Assembly: GCA_964554765.1 (NCBI GenBank)
Contig: CAZKPS010000016.1
Span: 1 to 14,497, forward strand
DNA: 14,497 nt
From: JAQBQZ01 sp964554765
Lineage (GTDB): Bacteria; Patescibacteriota; Minisyncoccia; Phycocordibacterales; CAIRYW01
Direction of reading: 5' to 3'
Part shown: positions 11,349 through 14,497 of the stretch, piece after piece
Layout: every line of letters begins with the position of its first letter
How positions within the stretch are numbered: the first letter of the stretch is position 1
Program-made: the position numbers and the translations under genes
Notes under the pieces: generated by a model
Databases searched by the model: none
Seen by the model: only the letters and a program-made list of their open reading frames with translations
Told to the model about the DNA's origin: nothing

Positions 11349-12641
11349 TTACTTCCTCTCCACCCACTCCTTCTCCTGTCTTACGAGTAATCTCTCTTTT
11401 TGTTTTGGATCGGTCATTATTCGCTCTACCACTCTCTCCATTCGCATTCCCTGTGATCCTTTTACATATACAAGGTCACCTGATTCAATCTTGTTTTTCA
11501 TTTTTTCTCCCGCTTCCACTGAATTATCAAACACAAATATATTGTTTTCATTAAATCCTTTTTCGAGAAGTGCTGTTTTCATTTCTGCTGCTCTGATACC
11601 TACGAGTCCTACCATCTCAAATATTCCGCTCGCGATTTCTCCCAGTCTGTGATGTTCGTCTTGTGAAAACTTGCCGAGCTCGAGCATATCCCCTACTATT
11701 GCAATCTTTTTACCTGTTGAGACAAGTCCTTCTACTGCCCTAAATCCTTCTTCCATCGCAACTGGTGATGCGTTATATGTATCATCAATTACAATAGAGT
11801 TATGTATTCCGTCGATTATATTCATTCGTCCTCGTGGGTATTCGTATCTACTAAACGCCTCTACCGCCTTAAGCGGACTTAATCCTAGACTACTAATAAC
11901 TGCAAACGATGCGAGTACTGGATATACAAATTGATTGCCATATACATTATTGAGCGCCACAGGAATACTCGATCCATTAACATCGATTTTAAAAGAAATG
12001 CCATTTACCTTTTCACTGCTATATGTCGGTTGGATAAATGTCGCTTTGATATCAGATTTTTCTTTGATACCAAAAGAGAGTGTCTTGGCGCTCGTGAATT
12101 CTTTGAATCCCATCACGTCTTCATCGTCGGCATTTAGAATAAGAGTTCCTTCTGGATTAAGTCCGCGAGCAAGATATGACTTTTCTTTGACTACTTCTGC
12201 AACAGATTTGTAGAACTCTACGTGTACTGGCACACTACCAATACGAGTGATCACAGAAATATCTGGATGAATCCACTTCATAACTCCCTCTATCTCACCT
12301 GGATGATCTGCACCTATCTCTAGTACAAGCCAGTCAGGATATTTTGATTTTGTCACAACAAGCAGAAATCCTGCAAAAATATTCTGCATCCAGCCCTTAT
12401 AATCATTCCATGCATTTGGAAGCCCTAGAATAGTGAGAGGAATACCGATATCACTATTAAAACTCTTTGCGGTTTTGCGGACAAAGAAAAATGGTGAGAG
12501 TGCAGTATATATTGCGTCTTTGGTAGAAGTTTTGCCTACACTTCCTGTTACACCGATTATTTTAGGCTTGTACTTTTTGAGTACAAGCTTGGCTTCGATT
12601 GTAAGAATTTTTATTATTATTTTTTTTGCAAAATTTTTCAT
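11349..12641 (-). CDS. murF: MurF-type Mur ligase without the N-terminal domain
   Basis: A 430-residue Mur ligase. The family member MurF adds D-Ala-D-Ala to UDP-MurNAc-tripeptide with ATP in the cytoplasm, the last step before the lipid stage of peptidoglycan synthesis. The ATP loop GVTGSVGKTSTK is at residues 30-41. Also present are FNSDIGIPLTILGLP (about 61-75), LEIGADHPGEIEG, the lysine of VVKEKSYLA (normally carbamylated), YPRGRMN and DDTYNASP, and GDMLELG, the last two strongly MurF-like. The P-loop lies about 75 residues earlier than in E. coli MurF, so the N-terminal UDP-binding domain is replaced by a short hydrophobic/basic helix. The ITRIGSVPVHVEFY block also departs from the usual NIGxAHLE pattern. 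It follows the transpeptidase gene by 51 nt, forming a cell-wall pair. Exact substrate not certain. Confidence 0.9.
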   Translation of the reverse strand: MKNFAKKIIIKILTIEAKLVLKKYKPKIIGVTGSVGKTSTKDAIYTALSPFFFVRKTAKSFNSDIGIPLTILGLPNAWNDYKGWMQNIFAGFLLVVTKSKYPDWLVLEIGADHPGEIEGVMKWIHPDISVITRIGSVPVHVEFYKSVAEVVKEKSYLARGLNPEGTLILNADDEDVMGFKEFTSAKTLSFGIKEKSDIKATFIQPTYSSEKVNGISFKIDVNGSSIPVALNNVYGNQFVYPVLASFAVISSLGLSPLKAVEAFSRYEYPRGRMNIIDGIHNSIVIDDTYNASPVAMEEGFRAVEGLVSTGKKIAIVGDMLELGKFSQDEHHRLGEIASGIFEMVGLVGIRAAEMKTALLEKGFNENNIFVFDNSVEAGEKMKNKIESGDLVYVKGSQGMRMERVVERIMTDPKQKERLLVRQEKEWVERK

Positions 12642-12692
12642 GATTACTGGAATTTTATTTTTGATTTTTGATTTATTCTTTTTGATTTTCCT

Positions 12693-14399
12693 CTATCTAT
12701 CTGGCGGGAGTGCATAATAATTGATTAGAAATTTTGATAGGTCAAAGAATGGTACCGCAAGTGTGTCCGCCGCATAGAGATTATCAACTTTTGGATTAAA
12801 AGTATAGAGAAAGACAATAAATTTAGGATTATATGCTGGGAAATATCCAAAAAATGAGTGTAGATATTTATCAGAATAGTAGCCACCTTTTGGACTAGGG
12901 ACCTGGGCAGTACCCGTTTTTGCCGCTATTGTGTAATGTTCGTTCTTGCCTTTACCTTGTATGAGAGCAGTATCTACCACCTCTACGAGCATTCTTGTGA
13001 TAGCCTCACTCGATTCTTTTTTGATTATTTGTGGACCAGTAGTTATATCTGTATTTTTAAAGAATCCACCTTTGTAATTAACCCTCTTTATTACATGTGG
13101 AGTCACTAGAGTACCACCATTGGCAATCACCGATAATGCACGAATGGTCGATATTGCAGTAAGCGCTATTCCTTGGCCGAAGGATGCAGTATAGTACTCA
13201 ACATCTCGTGGACTATCAAGGTTTCCTACAATATTTGCTGCTTCATTTGGAAGATCGATACCTGTCTTTTCTTTGAGTCCATATCCTCTCATATACTCAG
13301 AAAATCTTTTGTTGCCCAATTTATCTACTACAAAGGACACTCCGACGTTCAAAGAATCATTGAGTACTTCCTGCATCGAAGTAATACCGTGTGCCTTATG
13401 ATCATGGTTCCAGATGGTCATTGTATTAGCCTTGATGTAGCCAGTATCATTGTAAGTAGTTTTGGGTGTGATGACGCCCGCATCAATACCTGCGGCAATA
13501 GTAAGTGGCTTAATAATTGATCCCATTTCACGTACATTATCGATGAGTGGATTTGCAAAAACAGAAATATCCTTTTCTTTGCTAAAGTCGTTCGGATCAA
13601 AAGTAGGAACTTCAGCCATGGCATAAATTGCACCAGTCTTTGGATCCATCACAATCCCACCAGTTTCTGTAGAACCATATTTCTCCTGCACCTTTCGTAG
13701 TGTGTCTTCGAGGGTTGTCTGAACAGATGGTTCTATCGATGCCACTATATCCCCTTCAAAGGAATCATCTTTGGAGACTGTCTTTTTCCAATTACGAAAT
13801 ATCTCAACAAAGAAATTTGCATATACATCATCTTGGTTTCTCATGAGCACCTTATTATAAAATTTCTCAAGTCCGTAGCGACCNNNNNNNNNNCCTTTAT
13901 ATCCTAGAATACCAAGTACATTTGCAGCGGTTTTACCTCCTGGATAGAATCTCCACTGATCTTTGTATAGATATACACCAGGAATCTTGAGTGCTTGTAT
14001 TGCTTTCGCTTTATCTTCAGGGAGTCGTTTCAATATCTCCTCATATGGGTCTTTTGTCTTGGATGCTTTTGCAATAAATTCATCCCTATCAATGCTAATT
14101 ATTGATGAAAGTTTCTGATAGACACCATCTATATCCTTGAGTAATGTAGGATTTATGGCGAGCGTATAACCTATCTTAAGTGTTGCAGCAGAGACTAGTC
14201 CTCCATTCTTATCTTCGAAAAAGATTGTCCCACGAGAAAACGTACCTCCACTTTTCTTTACATACTGACTATCTGCAATCTGCACAAAGTCATCGTGATG
14301 CAACACCTGAAGAAAATAAAGTTTTATAAAAAAAATAAATGCTACCAATACAATACATATAGATAGCACTCTCAGTCTTTTTATACTCTCTTGGTTCAT
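12693..14399 (-). CDS. Penicillin-binding protein, FtsI/PBP2-type transpeptidase (contains assembly gap)
   Basis: A class B penicillin-binding protein of about 568 residues that cross-links peptidoglycan outside the membrane. It has a short cytoplasmic N-terminus, one membrane helix (about 10-33), a dimerisation/pedestal domain, and a C-terminal transpeptidase domain with all three active-site motifs: SIIK (nucleophilic Ser, about 294-297), SLN (about 349-351) and KTG (about 494-496). FtsI (division) versus PBP2 (elongation) cannot be decided by eye. I chose ATG at 14397-14399; an in-frame TTG three codons upstream is possible but less likely. Ten Ns (13884-13893) fall in the pedestal domain; the reading frame is kept on both sides, but the real length of the gap is unknown. 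murF follows 51 nt downstream. The 98 nt upstream hold no gene that I can see. Confidence 0.93.
   Translation of the reverse strand: MNQESIKRLRVLSICIVLVAFIFFIKLYFLQVLHHDDFVQIADSQYVKKSGGTFSRGTIFFEDKNGGLVSAATLKIGYTLAINPTLLKDIDGVYQKLSSIISIDRDEFIAKASKTKDPYEEILKRLPEDKAKAIQALKIPGVYLYKDQWRFYPGGKTAANVLGILGYKXXXXGRYGLEKFYNKVLMRNQDDVYANFFVEIFRNWKKTVSKDDSFEGDIVASIEPSVQTTLEDTLRKVQEKYGSTETGGIVMDPKTGAIYAMAEVPTFDPNDFSKEKDISVFANPLIDNVREMGSIIKPLTIAAGIDAGVITPKTTYNDTGYIKANTMTIWNHDHKAHGITSMQEVLNDSLNVGVSFVVDKLGNKRFSEYMRGYGLKEKTGIDLPNEAANIVGNLDSPRDVEYYTASFGQGIALTAISTIRALSVIANGGTLVTPHVIKRVNYKGGFFKNTDITTGPQIIKKESSEAITRMLVEVVDTALIQGKGKNEHYTIAAKTGTAQVPSPKGGYYSDKYLHSFFGYFPAYNPKFIVFLYTFNPKVDNLYAADTLAVPFFDLSKFLINYYALPPDR
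13884..13893. other. Assembly gap (10 N)
   Basis: Ten undetermined bases inside the transpeptidase gene. A round number of Ns usually marks a scaffold join of estimated or arbitrary length, so about four residues are undefined and more or fewer bases may be missing. Confidence 0.95.
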
Positions 14400-14497
14400 C
14401 CCGTTCAAGATAGGAAGCGCTTTTCACACTATCACTATATAAATATTAGTTATTAAAATTTGATTATGTGTCAGGTTATATTTCGGATTCAGGCGCT

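Noticed and set aside
14406..14408. TTG start three codons upstream of the PBP ATG
   Set aside because: The ATG at 14397-14399 gives a normal class B PBP N-terminus; the extra MNG adds nothing and has no ribosome binding site.
1..14497. CRISPR arrays, insertion sequences or a defence island
   Set aside because: No regularly spaced direct repeats, transposase, integrase, nuclease cassette or toxin-antitoxin pair could be found; the genes are mostly housekeeping.

Overview
This window looks like a chromosomal segment of a Patescibacteria (Candidate Phyla Radiation) genome, most likely a Parcubacteria/Paceibacteria-type lineage. That placement is an inference. It rests on the AT-rich sequence, the small compact housekeeping genes, the near absence of Shine-Dalgarno sequences, a MurF without its usual N-terminal domain, a tRNA without encoded CCA, and short spacers filled with A/T-rich AGTCAAAA-type repeats. 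UGA does not appear as a sense codon in the genes checked, so the standard bacterial code fits.

Layout, left to right. A CorA-like transporter (1-915) and cysS (969-2324) read rightward. A gene-free stretch of about 610 bases follows (2325-2934). It is visibly richer in G+C than its surroundings and holds two tandem units, each with its own sigma70-like promoter, a strongly structured body of roughly 220-270 nt and a rho-independent terminator. I read these as two independent non-coding RNAs of a kind I do not recognise. Next, on the minus strand, come dnaB, recR and a sugar-1-phosphate nucleotidyltransferase (5705-2935), then a small membrane protein (6323-5850), rplU (6869-6507), and an rmuC / low-molecular-weight phosphatase-like pair (8472-6911). 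A rightward pair, yqeY and a HIT-family gene (8657-9502), ends at a 17-bp terminator facing a leftward methyltransferase gene (10410-9574).

The region 10411-11348 is accessory-like. It has a divergent promoter whose two -35 boxes overlap, an orphan 106-aa membrane protein ending in its own terminator, a structured element carrying an exact copy of the first 19 nt of tRNA-Glu, the tRNA-Glu(CUC) gene itself, and a possible 35-codon ORF. The window closes with a leftward cell-wall pair: a penicillin-binding transpeptidase (12693-14399, interrupted by a 10-N assembly gap) and murF (12641-11349).

Functionally the core genes cover replication and repair (dnaB, recR, rmuC), translation (cysS, rplU, tRNA-Glu), peptidoglycan synthesis (PBP, murF) and ion transport. 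The strongest unexplained signals are the tandem structured RNAs, the tRNA-Glu-derived element, a recurring promoter geometry that predicts leaderless mRNAs, and several family members with a changed key residue (CorA GMN, RecR Toprim glutamate, phosphatase general-acid Asp).
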